Below are positions 1 through 8,969 of a DNA stretch of 64,000 bases, one piece after another. Within the stretch, counting starts at the first letter, position 1, and every line of letters starts with the position of its first letter. The DNA lies in contig NZ_JAFRGN010000013.1 in NCBI RefSeq assembly GCF_017433805.1, forward strand, positions 124,001-188,000. The letters are read 5' to 3'. The position numbers and the translations under genes were made by a program. The DNA comes from Butyrivibrio sp. (GTDB lineage Bacteria; Bacillota; Clostridia; Lachnospirales; Lachnospiraceae). The notes beneath the pieces were generated by a model. It was not told the origin of the DNA. It did not search any database and saw only the letters and a program-made list of their open reading frames with translations.

Positions 1-882
1 GAAGGCGCGTCCAAATCTACTCAGGTTCTTTTGGAGACGCATTTATCTCTGACCGGAGCAACTGGTAAGGTTGGTTTATATTATGATGATGCTAATGATG
101 ACTGGTATTTACCAACAGGAGATGCTCCCAGTACTCATATTGTCAAACAGAGCCATGTGAGACTTGAGAGAATAGTACTTAATGAGCAGCTGTGTATGCT
201 GACAGCTCATAATCTTGGAATCGATATTCCTGAAACATTCATTGTAGATACAGGAAGCGGCGCTGATTCAGATATTCTTTATGCTACTAAGCGATATGAC
301 AGAGTGATCAGTGATAAAAAAGTCATAGATGGACTTAAAGTGCCTATCAGGCTTCATCAGGAAGACTTTGCACAGGCCATGGGAATATCAGCCAGTGACA
401 AATATGAAAAAGAGGATTCTGGTTATATTCGCAGGATGTTTGATCTGGTACGCTTTTATTGTAGTGATCCTATTATGGAACAGAACAAACTTTGGAAGAG
501 GATATGTTTCAATTTTATCATTGGTAATACTGATTGCCATATTAAGAACTATTCGCTGGTGTATAATGATAATCTTAAGAATATTAAATTGTCACCTGCA
601 TATGACATTGTCAGCACCAGGATTTATAATATGACAAAGGAAATGAGTTTTTATATCGGCGGAGAACTTGATATAGAACGTCTTAACAGAGCAAGCTTTT
701 CAAGTGCAGCAGCAACTGTCGGAATACCAGAAAGACTTGCTATGAAGATATTCGATGAAACAGCAGAAGGGTTTGAAGATGCTTTATCCAGGGCTAGTAC
801 TGAGCTTGGCGAAAAAGGCTTTGGAGATGCAGATAAGATGCATGCAGATATCATTAGAAAAGGCGGCTACGCCAATTTGTGA
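1..882 (+). CDS. HipA-family Ser/Thr kinase, C-terminal part (5' end outside the window)
   Basis: The reading frame is open from base 1, so the true start lies upstream; 293 residues are visible. HipA kinases phosphorylate cytoplasmic targets (GltX in E. coli) and act as toxins when a HipB-type antitoxin is absent. Visible family motifs are a Gly-rich loop near residues 16-24 (SLTGATGKV), the nucleotide-binding PSTHIVKQ segment, the catalytic N-x-D-x-H-x-K-N motif (NTDCHIKN, catalytic Asp at visible residue 178) and the metal-binding AYDIV Asp near residue 202. The fold looks complete to its end and is probably active. Whether an antitoxin or separate HipA N-terminal gene lies upstream cannot be seen. 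The stop is followed 14 bases later by rnhA, suggesting readthrough. Family assignment is firm; a toxin role is inference. Confidence 0.85.
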   Translation, partial: EGASKSTQVLLETHLSLTGATGKVGLYYDDANDDWYLPTGDAPSTHIVKQSHVRLERIVLNEQLCMLTAHNLGIDIPETFIVDTGSGADSDILYATKRYDRVISDKKVIDGLKVPIRLHQEDFAQAMGISASDKYEKEDSGYIRRMFDLVRFYCSDPIMEQNKLWKRICFNFIIGNTDCHIKNYSLVYNDNLKNIKLSPAYDIVSTRIYNMTKEMSFYIGGELDIERLNRASFSSAAATVGIPERLAMKIFDETAEGFEDALSRASTELGEKGFGDADKMHADIIRKGGYANL

Positions 883-896
883 TAAGGAGAAATAAA

Positions 897-1385
897 ATGA
901 GAGTAGAAATATATTCAGACGGATCAGCAAGAGGAAACCCAGATGGACCGGGTGGGTATGGTACAATACTCAGATATGTGGATGCCAAGGGTGAAGTTCA
1001 TGAGAAGGAACTTAGCGCAGGCTATGACAAGACTACCAATAACAGAATGGAGCTTATGGGCGCAATAGTTGGACTTGAAGCTCTGAACAGACCCTGTGAT
1101 GTTGAGATGTTCTCTGATTCACAGTACGTTATCAAGGCATTTAATGACAAGTGGATCGATGGCTGGATCAAGAAGGGCTGGAAGACAGCAGGTAATAAGC
1201 CAGTTAAAAATGTTGAGCTGTGGAAGAGACTTCTGGCTGCTGCTGAGCCACATGGCATCAGATGGAACTGGGTTAAGGGACATGCTGGACATTCAGAGAA
1301 TGAGAGGTGCGATCAGCTTGCAACAGCTGCAGCAGATCAGGATCCAGATATGCTTCTTCATGATGATGGCGGAGATTTGAAGTGA
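897..1385 (+). CDS. rnhA: Ribonuclease HI
   Basis: 162 residues, a single RNase H domain that cuts the RNA strand of RNA-DNA hybrids in the cytoplasm. The four catalytic acids are visible: D8 (YSDGS), E52 (NNRMEL), D74 (SDSQY) and D139 (ERCDQLA), with the conserved His of the flexible loop in KGHAGH. The length is typical of bacterial RNase HI without an N-terminal hybrid-binding domain. The ATG at 897 is chosen because AAGGAGA lies 6 bases upstream; the in-frame GTG at 879 would include that site in the coding region and overlap the hipA stop. It is probably cotranscribed with the kinase before it. Confidence 0.95.
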   Translation: MRVEIYSDGSARGNPDGPGGYGTILRYVDAKGEVHEKELSAGYDKTTNNRMELMGAIVGLEALNRPCDVEMFSDSQYVIKAFNDKWIDGWIKKGWKTAGNKPVKNVELWKRLLAAAEPHGIRWNWVKGHAGHSENERCDQLATAAADQDPDMLLHDDGGDLK

Positions 1386-1432
1386 TTTGTGTATTGTCAT
1401 GGGTACACATTGATAATTATGAGGTTATATAT

Positions 1433-2053
1433 TTGATACATTACATAGCTGACTGTCATTTCTATCACGGAGCTCTTAATACCAAGATGGATAAAAGAGG
1501 TTTCGCTGATGTTACAGAAATGAATGAATACATGATAGAAAAATGGAATAGTAAGGTCAGTAAGACTGATACGGTGGTTATCCTTGGGGACTTGTCCCTT
1601 GGAACTGTGGATGAGACCAATGAACTTATCCATCGTCTTAATGGTAAGTTATGCCTTATCACAGGTAATCACGATAAGTTTGTGGGAAAGCCTGACTTTG
1701 ATGCAGACCGTTTTGAATGGATTGATAATTACCGCGAGATTACTGATTCTCAGAAAAAAGTAATCTGCAGCCATTATCCAATTCCTTTCTATGAGGGCCA
1801 GTATCGTAAGCGCCACAATGGTGATCCTAAAACCTTTATGCTGTATGGTCATGTCCATGAGACAAGAGACGAGCTCTTGATGCAGAAGATCATCGATCTG
1901 ATAAAAGAAACACCGTATTATCCAATTGGAAGTGAACATGAGAGTACGATTCCATGTAATATGATCAACTGCTTCTGTAAGAAATCTGACTACACACCAC
2001 TTACGCTTTCTGAGTGGATCAGACTTGATCAGGAGCTCAAAAATAATAAATAA
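1433..2053 (+). CDS. Small calcineurin-like metallophosphoesterase
   Basis: 206 residues from a TTG start at 1433, chosen because GAGG lies 8 bases upstream and translation from it begins MIHYIADCHF, which puts the first metal-binding motif at the N-terminus as usual. An upstream in-frame GTG at 1382 would add 17 residues unlike the family. Motifs in order are D-x-H (D7, H9), GD (LGDLSLG), GNHD (ITGNHDK), a lone His (CSHYP) and GHVH (YGHVHET), which together hold a two-metal site. Substrate unknown; phage-type and cytosolic phosphodiesterases share this form. It follows rnhA by 47 bases and ends at a strong bidirectional terminator. Confidence 0.88.
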   Translation: MIHYIADCHFYHGALNTKMDKRGFADVTEMNEYMIEKWNSKVSKTDTVVILGDLSLGTVDETNELIHRLNGKLCLITGNHDKFVGKPDFDADRFEWIDNYREITDSQKKVICSHYPIPFYEGQYRKRHNGDPKTFMLYGHVHETRDELLMQKIIDLIKETPYYPIGSEHESTIPCNMINCFCKKSDYTPLTLSEWIRLDQELKNNK

Positions 2054-2062
2054 TAAGAATGT

Positions 2063-2096
2063 AAAAGGATGACTGTTATGTAACAGTCATCCTTTT
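2063..2096. terminator. Bidirectional intrinsic terminator
   Basis: A perfect 16-base inverted repeat (AAAAGGATGACTGTTA and its complement) separated by TG, with an A-run on the left and a T-run on the right. It lies between the convergent metallophosphatase and GH8 genes and can serve both. Confidence 0.9.
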
Positions 2097-2133
2097 AATA
2101 TGGATTATAAATATGAAGTGGAATAATACGCAA

Positions 2134-3276
2134 TTAATAAATTCTATAATTTCCTGACAACGCAAGAAGAGCGAACATGTACAGGCAGTTATCATAGTAG
2201 CGGCGAACGCCTTTTCTCATTGGCTGATTCCAGAACCACTTAATCCACTTGGTGGCAAGCTCCATCTCTTCTGGAGTCTTAGCTACAAGAGCGCCCTGAG
2301 CAATTGTAGAAACAAGACCAAGAGGATGAAGAACAGGTCTGTCTGTAGGTGTTCCGTCTATCTTGTATTCGCATCTGACTGCCTCAAGATCTGTTCCAAA
2401 GAACTTCATCATACGGATTGGTGCTGACTGCTGACCGTGGTCATCTGAGAACCATACGCTATCAAGACCGATATTAGCGGCTGTTCTATATGCATCGCTA
2501 TAGAAGTTACCATAGTAGCCCCATGCAAGCTCTTTATCCATAGGAGTGCCATCAAAATTAGCATACTCGGCGCTAAGTCCAGTTTCCTTATGGCAGGCTG
2601 TAACAAGATAGTCTCTACTAGCAGCTGCTGCCTTTTTAAAGAAATCGCGGTCTTCCTCATTAGCCCAAAGAGCAAAGAGCTCGTAGAATTGTGGGAGATG
2701 ATAGGAAGGATCAGTAAAATCGATGCCTGGAACAAAGAGAATCTGATGATTGTCTCTATTCCACATAGGATAGCCAACACGTCCGTTTTCACCCTTATGT
2801 ATGCAGGCACTCAGGATTTCTTTTGCCTCGCGGCTATATTCAAAGATTCCTTCGCCGTCGCCCCATCTATGGGAAGCAAAGAAAAGAGCCATAGCATAGA
2901 ATTCTTCTCCGTCAGGAGCAGGACCGTAGGCGTTCTTGGTTCCATTTGTCTGGCATGACCATGCAAAGTAGCCTTCATTCTCGCCCTCGTCCATGAACAT
3001 ATAGGTCTTGGACCATTTCCAGATACGGTCAAATTCTTCCTTCATATCAAGCTGAACGCACATCATCATACCATAGGACATACCCTCAGTTCTGGCGTCG
3101 TTATTACCTGTATCGCACAGATATCCCATATCTGCACCGGTTTCGTGATAGATGCGCTCATTCTCATCGTAAAAGAAAGTCTGAACAGCTTCCTTGATAC
3201 GAGCCTGAATTTCCTCCTCTGGAATTCCAATTTCCTTGAGAAGATTTCTGTAATTTTTGTTTTCAAATGCTCCCAT
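2134..3276 (-). CDS. GH8 reducing-end xylose-releasing exo-oligoxylanase
   Basis: 380 residues without a signal peptide, so cytoplasmic. Family GH8 Rex enzymes remove xylose from the reducing end of short xylo-oligosaccharides after import. The general acid is predicted as E64 in ARTEGMSYGMM and the base as D261 in YSDAYRTAAN, close to the E70/D263 pair known for Bacillus halodurans Rex; PDGEEF near residue 121 carries the third conserved acid. Length matches Rex (about 388). The ATG has AAAGGAAA upstream. It lies 23 bases after a membrane acyltransferase gene and is probably in its operon. No transporter for the oligosaccharide is in the window. An endo-acting GH8 is less likely, given the length and lack of secretion. 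Confidence 0.88.
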   Translation of the reverse strand: MGAFENKNYRNLLKEIGIPEEEIQARIKEAVQTFFYDENERIYHETGADMGYLCDTGNNDARTEGMSYGMMMCVQLDMKEEFDRIWKWSKTYMFMDEGENEGYFAWSCQTNGTKNAYGPAPDGEEFYAMALFFASHRWGDGEGIFEYSREAKEILSACIHKGENGRVGYPMWNRDNHQILFVPGIDFTDPSYHLPQFYELFALWANEEDRDFFKKAAAASRDYLVTACHKETGLSAEYANFDGTPMDKELAWGYYGNFYSDAYRTAANIGLDSVWFSDDHGQQSAPIRMMKFFGTDLEAVRCEYKIDGTPTDRPVLHPLGLVSTIAQGALVAKTPEEMELATKWIKWFWNQPMRKGVRRYYDNCLYMFALLALSGNYRIY

Positions 3277-3299
3277 AGTATTTCCTTTATTATCTTTAT

Positions 3300-4487
3300 T
3301 TATGCTGAAATTTTAAGTGATGCTTTTGCTGATACTTTTCTTTTCCCAAGAATAATCTCGTGGATATGCTTGAGAAGGATAGCGGATGGAACACCAAGAG
3401 CAAATACAACAAGAACATATACGATTACATACTTGATGTGGTGAGGTGAACGAACACCACCGTCAAACTGCCATCCAAAGAGCTCTACGAATAAGCCATG
3501 GATGAGATAGAACTCAAGTGTGATTGTTCCCATGAAGTTGATGAACTTGTTGCCAACCTTGAGTTTCATGCTAAGAAGGAGAACGCATAATACGAAAAGG
3601 GTTGTAACAACTGCCTGTGATGAAACGCTGATAAGTCTGTTCATAACAACTATGTTATGAGGAAGCCATTCTTCTCCATAGTATCCAAATCTGCCGCATA
3701 CTCCCTGTGACCAACGATAAACAGGATAGTAACCAATAAATGCAACTGCAAAATATACCCAGTAGAACTTCTGAAGATGAGGAACAATCTTGTTCTCAAA
3801 CTTAGCAAAGATGATTCCAACAGGGAAAAGAATTACACAGTTGTACCACCATTCGCCTCTGAGCCAGTAGTCGTTATGATCAATATTTGTACCCAGAACG
3901 ATATAAGCTATAACGAATGCAGTAGTAGCAAATACTGCAAGGCCATCCTTCTTGATGAACTTAAATGACAGATAGAATGCCAGATAGAAGAATGGAAGAA
4001 CGATAACATACCAGGTATTAGGATTGCAGAGATCAATGCTTGTAAGATAAAGAGCAATCTGCTTGCCATCCATCTTCTCACCAATAAGAAGTCTTGCTAC
4101 AAAGAAGATAAGTGTAGTTGTGTAAAGAGCAAGAACAACAGGTAAGATACGCTTCTTGATGAAGCCATTTAAGTAGTTCTCCTTGGAATGGAAGCTCTTG
4201 TATACACCATAACCATTGAAGAAAAGGAAAACAGAAACGAGAAGAAATCCTGCATTTACAAAGATATCGAGACCATGAACGATTCTGCTCTGTGGCTGGA
4301 TCCATGATGCGCAGGTCTTCTGTGCGATGTGGTGGAGCATGATGCAGATAGCAAGGAATCCCTGAACTGCCTTAGTCTGCTTAAGTGATAAGAATTCTTC
4401 GTTGAAATTCTTAAACCCAGAAAACTTCGCTCCCCATAACAAAATAATCGGTAGAATTACATAGACTGAATAAATTAGTTGTTTCAT
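3300..4487 (-). CDS. Acyltransferase 3 family membrane protein
   Basis: 395 residues with about ten hydrophobic segments, starting MKQLIYSVYV. The segment KAVQGFLAICIMLHHIAQ near residues 38-55 carries the paired His of the acyltransferase 3 (OafA/NodX-like) family, which moves acyl groups, usually acetyl from acetyl-CoA, onto sugars or polymers on the outer face. The ATG at 4487 is preferred because GGAGG is 7 bases upstream; a longer frame begins 22 codons earlier. The gene precedes GH8 by 23 bases. The substrate is unknown; a surface polysaccharide is the usual one. Pairing with a xylan enzyme may be positional only. Confidence 0.82.
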   Translation of the reverse strand: MKQLIYSVYVILPIILLWGAKFSGFKNFNEEFLSLKQTKAVQGFLAICIMLHHIAQKTCASWIQPQSRIVHGLDIFVNAGFLLVSVFLFFNGYGVYKSFHSKENYLNGFIKKRILPVVLALYTTTLIFFVARLLIGEKMDGKQIALYLTSIDLCNPNTWYVIVLPFFYLAFYLSFKFIKKDGLAVFATTAFVIAYIVLGTNIDHNDYWLRGEWWYNCVILFPVGIIFAKFENKIVPHLQKFYWVYFAVAFIGYYPVYRWSQGVCGRFGYYGEEWLPHNIVVMNRLISVSSQAVVTTLFVLCVLLLSMKLKVGNKFINFMGTITLEFYLIHGLFVELFGWQFDGGVRSPHHIKYVIVYVLVVFALGVPSAILLKHIHEIILGKRKVSAKASLKISA

Positions 4488-4677
4488 ACCATACCTCCAA
4501 AATACATTTTTTTGTCTATTTTTGCATGCAAACAAATGCACGCATAACCCCACATAAAATATAGTATTTTGAACGGATTTTTGCTACGCAATTCTTATTA
4601 AGCGTATGTCAATAATTGCGGAATTTTACAAAATTTACAGATATGAAAATGAGTTTACAGTGACTAATGATTATACT

Positions 4678-4708
4678 TTGATAAGCTATTATGTATACAT
4701 GGTATACT
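4678..4708 (+). promoter_or_regulatory. Weak candidate promoter for the small orphan gene
   Basis: TTGATA at 4678-4683 and TATACT at 4703-4708 with a long 19-base spacer, 42 bases before the next start. The spacing is poor, so this is tentative. Confidence 0.3.
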
Positions 4709-4750
4709 AGTTATGTGTTGAAGATTTATTGATGAGAACTGGAGCATATT

Positions 4751-5011
4751 ATGAGATACGAATATGATTTTAGGTATAAAGATGTTCTTATAAGAAAAAG
4801 AGGGAATGGGTTAACACCCGAGATATTGCATAAAGGCGATACTAAATGGAGCGAGCTTATCCCAAGGCCAGATCATAAGGATGAATCATATGCAAGGGCT
4901 GTCTATCTAGGCCAGGGTTGTTGGGAAAATCTTGAGACGATATCCGATGATGAAGCTGAAGATATACTCAGATCGTGGGGGTATGATGTTAATCCCCCTG
5001 CAGCGCAGTAA
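4751..5011 (+). CDS. Small hypothetical protein
   Basis: 86 residues, soluble and charged, beginning MRYEYDFRYKDVLIRKRGNG and ending in NPPAAQ. I do not recognise the family. The ATG has CTGGAG upstream at a suitable distance, and the base composition resembles neighbouring genes, so it is probably real. The C-terminal half (ETISDDEAEDILRSWGYDV) looks like a short acidic helix. It stands alone between divergent and downstream units. No function is proposed. Confidence 0.6.
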   Translation: MRYEYDFRYKDVLIRKRGNGLTPEILHKGDTKWSELIPRPDHKDESYARAVYLGQGCWENLETISDDEAEDILRSWGYDVNPPAAQ

Positions 5012-5344
5012 CTTGCAAAATCAATACAAAATATGCGGGTTTCAGGGGTGTCAAAAGTTAGAGTCATTAAGGCAGTCCACATTCTATCTGTGTTTGAGCT
5101 AATTAGCGATGTGACTATAACGTCGCCAGAGAAAATATTTATAAAGTAATAATGGCAACTCAATAATTCTTGGTTTAAGTTTCGATTCGAACGTAGTTTC
5201 TTGATGTATTGCAGCGGATCGGAAGATGATGTGAGTGTCACATTTGGAAAGTCATTGTATCATTGTGAAAAATAGTGGAAAAATAGTGTAATTTTAGTGG
5301 AATGAATTGAGGGCTTTTGCTATAATCATATAGAGGGAAAACGC
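5012..5344. other. 333-base intergenic region
   Basis: No convincing gene. A reverse-strand frame at 4903-5241 overlaps the preceding gene antisense and has no family resemblance. The right end (5269-5300) holds three TAGTG direct repeats and a TATAAT at 5321-5326 upstream of fic. Bases 5043-5056 carry GGGGTGTCAAAA, which recurs near 61405. Confidence 0.6.
5269..5300 (+). promoter_or_regulatory. TAGTG direct repeats, possible Fic operator
   Basis: Three spaced copies, AAAATAGTGG, AAAATAGTGT and ATTTTAGTGG, about 10-12 bases apart, i.e. near one helical turn. They sit just upstream of the TATAAT at 5321-5326 and so occupy the -35/-45 region of the fic promoter. The Fic protein has a C-terminal HTH, so autoregulation is an attractive inference. 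Confidence 0.45.
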
Positions 5345-6445
5345 ATGATAAAAGTAACTTTGACCAATGAAATTCTAAAATATATAACTGAAATAGAGAA
5401 GAATCGTTACAAGGTTTCTACAGTAAAACTTTCCAAATCAGTTGCGAATAAGCTTCGCAAAAATTCCAAAAAGAAAAGCTCATATGCATCAAATAAAATT
5501 GAAGGTAATCCACTTTCTGAAAAGCAAGTTGATGAAGTAATCGAGAGCGATGAGAGAAAGCATTACCTGAGACCAGAGCAGGAAGTTCGTAATTATTTCT
5601 TGGCTCTAAATTACCTTGAAGAAAAGGCTAAGGAGAAGGAAAGGTTTTCAAAAAAACTTATTTTGGATGTCCAAAAGTATGTAGAAAAAGGCGCTTCAAA
5701 GGAGAAGATTGGACTTCGAGGTCCTATGCCACCAGGAGTTCTTTTTGCTGTATATGATTCACAAAGTGGAAATCCAGATTACATTCCGCCAGAATACTGC
5801 GATATTCCGGAATTATTAGATGAACTTGTAGAGTATGTAAATACTACTGATGACCATCCACTTATTATAGCAGCGGTGGTCCATTATCAATTGGTAACAA
5901 TCCATCCTTTTGAAGATGGAAATGGAAGAACAGCACGACTGTTGTCTGGGTACATCCTTGATTTGAATGGTTTTGGTTTTAACGGAATTGGATCTTTGGA
6001 GGAGTACTTCGCTTACGACATAAATGAGTATTATGAGTCGATACAGATGGGACTACCGGCGTTATATTATTCTGGAAGAGATAATCCACCACATCCTGAA
6101 ATATGGATTAATTATTTCCTCAGAATGGTGCAGCTCTACTCCAATAGGATATGCGAATTATCAGAAGAATCAAATGCAGATGAAATAAGCGGAAGTGTAT
6201 CTTATCTAAAAGGTAAAGAGAAGGAGCTGCTTCTTTTTCTGATGAAGAAATATAAACGTGAGTTTACACCTATGGAGGTAAGCAAAGAGCTCGGTGTTAC
6301 GAACAAAACCGTCATTAATCGTCTTTCAGTTCTTGTAAAGAACGGATTTGTGGTTCCAATTCTAGTAAAAGAAAGAATCAGATCTTACGAACTTAGTGAG
6401 CTTACTAGGAACAATGAGAAGGAGATAAAAAAGCTTCTTCAATAA
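5345..6445 (+). CDS. Class II Fic-domain protein with C-terminal winged helix
   Basis: 366 residues. Fic enzymes transfer AMP from ATP to hydroxyl side chains of target proteins. The active-site loop reads HPFEDGNGR from H187. An N-terminal inhibitory helix motif S/T-x-x-x-E-G/N is present as S49-N-K-I-E53-G, which places an autoinhibitory Glu upstream of the Fic core (class II). The last 70 residues (PMEVSKELGVTNKTVINRL) form an HTH. The ATG has GAGGG upstream. The gene is monocistronic: repeats and a -10 box before it, a terminator after. Target and role (housekeeping control or toxin) are not visible. Confidence 0.92.
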   Translation: MIKVTLTNEILKYITEIEKNRYKVSTVKLSKSVANKLRKNSKKKSSYASNKIEGNPLSEKQVDEVIESDERKHYLRPEQEVRNYFLALNYLEEKAKEKERFSKKLILDVQKYVEKGASKEKIGLRGPMPPGVLFAVYDSQSGNPDYIPPEYCDIPELLDELVEYVNTTDDHPLIIAAVVHYQLVTIHPFEDGNGRTARLLSGYILDLNGFGFNGIGSLEEYFAYDINEYYESIQMGLPALYYSGRDNPPHPEIWINYFLRMVQLYSNRICELSEESNADEISGSVSYLKGKEKELLLFLMKKYKREFTPMEVSKELGVTNKTVINRLSVLVKNGFVVPILVKERIRSYELSELTRNNEKEIKKLLQ

Positions 6446-6461
6446 GAGTGACTGTAATAAA

Positions 6462-6500
6462 AAAAGCTTAGAAAAATCGATTTGATTTTTCTAAGCTTTT
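6462..6500. terminator. Bidirectional terminator between fic and the aldolase gene
   Basis: A 17-base stem (AAAAGCTTAGAAAAATC and its complement) with loop GATTT, flanked by A- and T-runs. It lies between two convergent genes. Confidence 0.9.
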
Positions 6501-6523
6501 ATTATATTCAATCAGTTAATCAA

Positions 6524-7177
6524 TTACTCACCAAATACTGCAAGATAGTCCTTCTGGAACTTCTCGATACCAGCATCTGTAAGAGGGTGATGTGTCATCT
6601 GCTCGATTACCTTGTAAGGAACTGTAGCGATGTCAGCACCTGCAAGAGCGCAGTCTGTAACGTGCATAGGATGACGGATAGAAGCAGCGATGATCTCTGT
6701 CTCAATTCCGTGGATGCTGAAGATCTCAGCAACTTCTGAAATAAGATCTGTACCACGAACGCTGATGTCATCAAGTCTTCCAAGGAATGGGCTAACGAAT
6801 GCAGCACCTGCTCTAGCGCAAAGAAGAGCCTGGTTAGCTGTGAAGATAAGAGTCATGTTAACCTTGATGCCTTCGCTTGAAAGAACCTTACAAGCCTTAA
6901 GACCTTCTACAGTCATAGGAATCTTAACTACCATGTTCTTGTGAAGCTTAGCAATCTCACGTCCCTCAGCGATCATGCCCTCAGCATCAGTTGTTGTAGC
7001 CTTAACCTCACCTGAGATAGGACCATCTACGATAGAAGCGATCTCTTTAACTACTTCGTAAACGTCTCTTCCTTCCTTAGCGATAAGTGATGGGTTAGTA
7101 GTAACGCCGCAGATAACCCCCATGTCATTAGCTTTTCTAATTTCTTCAATATTGGCTGTGTCAACAAATAATTTCAT
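6524..7177 (-). CDS. fsa: Transaldolase / fructose-6-phosphate aldolase-like protein
   Basis: 217 residues, [20 protein letters not shown], a TIM-barrel class I aldolase of the small transaldolase (TalC/FSA) group. The Schiff-base lysine is K85 in MVVKIPMT, the same position as in E. coli Fsa[12 protein letters not shown] and the closing [13 protein letters not shown] segment are also typical. The ATG at 7177 is preferred over a longer frame because AAAGGAGC lies just upstream. The reaction is either dihydroxyacetone transfer between sugar phosphates or fructose-6-phosphate cleavage; sequence alone does not separate these. Many anaerobes use such a protein as their only transaldolase in the pentose phosphate pathway. 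Confidence 0.9.
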   Translation of the reverse strand: MKLFVDTANIEEIRKANDMGVICGVTTNPSLIAKEGRDVYEVVKEIASIVDGPISGEVKATTTDAEGMIAEGREIAKLHKNMVVKIPMTVEGLKACKVLSSEGIKVNMTLIFTANQALLCARAGAAFVSPFLGRLDDISVRGTDLISEVAEIFSIHGIETEIIAASIRHPMHVTDCALAGADIATVPYKVIEQMTHHPLTDAGIEKFQKDYLAVFGE

Positions 7178-7300
7178 AACCTTTGCTCCTTTTATAAGAT
7201 GTAATAAACAACAGACATATAATAACACGGATGTTTAGGTATTTGTTATCTTTTTTTGCTTATTTTTTATTATTTAGTGCTAATAAATATGAAAATATGA

Positions 7301-7329
7301 TTGACTAACACGATTTAAAGCGTTAAAGT
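7301..7329 (+). promoter_or_regulatory. Predicted promoter of the symporter gene
   Basis: TTGACT at 7301-7306, a 17-base spacer and TAAAGT at 7324-7329. The -10 overlaps a TTAAAG repeat element described separately. The start codon is 60 bases downstream. Confidence 0.5.
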
Positions 7330-7336
7330 ATTAAAG
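7314..7336 (+). promoter_or_regulatory. TTAAAG repeat operator, copy 1
   Basis: Three exact TTAAAG half-sites at 7315, 7323 and 7331, each 8 bases apart; the core 7314-7330 is TTTAAAGCGTTAAAGTA. It differs by one base from the element at 16025-16041. Its position over the -10 and expected start point suggests repression. Confidence 0.55.
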
Positions 7337-7388
7337 ACGACATCTTTTAGTCAAAAACATGAATAAAAAGGGGTTATGGAGGGTATTT

Positions 7389-8945
7389 ATGATCATCAAA
7401 GTTTTGTTACTTCTAGTTTTCTTCGCCACTATGCTGGCAATCGGTTTTATCTGTAGGAAGAATTCTACTGATGTAAACGGATTTGTTCTTGGTGGAAGAT
7501 CTGTTGGTCCATGGGTTACAGCATTTGCTTATGGAACATCTTATTTTTCAGCTGTTATCTTCGTAGGTTACGCTGGACAGTTTGGCTGGAAATATGGTAT
7601 CGCAGCTACATGGGTAGGAATCGGTAATGCGCTTATTGGTTCACTTCTTGCATGGCGTATCCTTGGAAGACGTACCAGAATCATGACTCAACATCTTAAT
7701 TCTGCTACAATGCCACAGTTCTTTGCTGCAAGATTTGGCGGTAATTCTCTTAAGATAGCTGCTTCAATCATCACATTCATTTTCCTTATTCCTTACACAG
7801 CATCTCTTTATAATGGTCTTTCAAGACTTTTTGGAATGGCCTTCAACATTGACTATTCTGTATGTGTTATTGTTATGGCTGTTCTGACAGGTATCTACGT
7901 AATCGCAGGCGGATACATGGCTACAGCTATCAACGATTTCATTCAGGGTATCATCATGCTGGTTGGTATCACAGCGGTTGTTCTTTCTGTTCTTGGCAGT
8001 AAGGGCGGATTTCTTGCTTCTCTTGACGGACTTGCAAGAATTTCTGACGAGACAGTATCAACAACTCCTGGTATTTTCGCTTCTTTCTTTGGACCAGATC
8101 CACTTAACCTTCTAGGTGTTGTAATCCTTACATCTCTTGGAACCTGGGGACTTCCTCAGATGGTTCAGAAATTCTATGCAATTAAGAGTGAGAAGTCTAT
8201 TTCAAAGGGAACTATCGTTTCAACAATGTTTGCGTTTATAGTTGCTGGTGGATGCTACTTCCTTGGCGGCTTTGGACGTCTTTTCTCAGACAGAGTAGAC
8301 ATTGCAGCAGGCGGATATGACAGCATCATTCCTGCAATGCTTTCAGGACTTCCTGATATTCTCATTGCAGTAGTTGTTGTCCTTGTTTTATCGGCTTCTA
8401 TGTCAACACTTTCATCACTTGTTCTTACAAGTAGCTCAACTCTTACACTGGATCTTTTAAAGGGCCATGTGGTAAAAGATATGGATGAAAAGAAGCAGCT
8501 CTTTATCATGAGATTTTTGATCGTTGTATTCGTTGCTATTTCAGTAGTTATCGCAATTGTTCAGTACAAGCAGAACGTTACATTTATTGCTCAGCTCATG
8601 GGTGTTTCATGGGGCGCACTTGCAGGAGCTTTCCTTGCACCATTCCTTTATGGCTTATATTGGAAGGGCACAACCAAGGCAGGCGTATGGTGCAGCTTTG
8701 TGTTCTCAACTGTAGTTATGCTTGCCAACATGCTTGTTCGTAGCAGCTTCCCAGCTCTTTTACAGTCACCTATTAACGCTGGTGCATTCTGCATGATCGC
8801 TGGTCTTGTGATTGTTCCTGCTGTATCAGCATTTACCAAAAAGCCTGATAAGGCACTGGTTGACGGCGCATTTGCATGCTACAATAAAGAAGTTCTTGTT
8901 CATCAGAGCACATCACTTTCTGATGAGAACGAGGGAGTTGCCTGA
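7389..8945 (+). CDS. Sodium:solute symporter (SSS family)
   Basis: 518 residues with about 13 transmembrane helices, resembling the proline/pantothenate SSS family that couples substrate uptake to sodium. Family hallmarks include the Gly-rich GGRSVGPWVTAFAYGTSYFS near the start and GGYMATAINDFIQG in the middle. The ATG at 7389 is chosen because GGAGGG lies 5 bases upstream; an upstream in-frame ATG at 7359 lacks a site. Substrate cannot be read from sequence. The promoter shares an operator-like element with the ior operon and the acyl-CoA synthetase promoter, which hints at an organic-acid or amino-acid substrate. A GNAT gene follows after 24 bases. Confidence 0.9.
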   Translation: MIIKVLLLLVFFATMLAIGFICRKNSTDVNGFVLGGRSVGPWVTAFAYGTSYFSAVIFVGYAGQFGWKYGIAATWVGIGNALIGSLLAWRILGRRTRIMTQHLNSATMPQFFAARFGGNSLKIAASIITFIFLIPYTASLYNGLSRLFGMAFNIDYSVCVIVMAVLTGIYVIAGGYMATAINDFIQGIIMLVGITAVVLSVLGSKGGFLASLDGLARISDETVSTTPGIFASFFGPDPLNLLGVVILTSLGTWGLPQMVQKFYAIKSEKSISKGTIVSTMFAFIVAGGCYFLGGFGRLFSDRVDIAAGGYDSIIPAMLSGLPDILIAVVVVLVLSASMSTLSSLVLTSSSTLTLDLLKGHVVKDMDEKKQLFIMRFLIVVFVAISVVIAIVQYKQNVTFIAQLMGVSWGALAGAFLAPFLYGLYWKGTTKAGVWCSFVFSTVVMLANMLVRSSFPALLQSPINAGAFCMIAGLVIVPAVSAFTKKPDKALVDGAFACYNKEVLVHQSTSLSDENEGVA

Positions 8946-8969
8946 AGCTATTGGATAAGGGAGGATAAT

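Noticed and set aside
1..882. A complete hip toxin-antitoxin locus.
   Set aside because: The start of the gene and any antitoxin lie outside the window.
5176..5192. A TTCGATT stretch resembling a tRNA T-loop.
   Set aside because: The flanking five bases on each side do not pair, and no acceptor or anticodon arm is found.
4903..5241. A 112-codon reverse-strand open frame.
   Set aside because: It overlaps a better-supported small gene, has no ribosome site of quality and resembles no family; likely chance.
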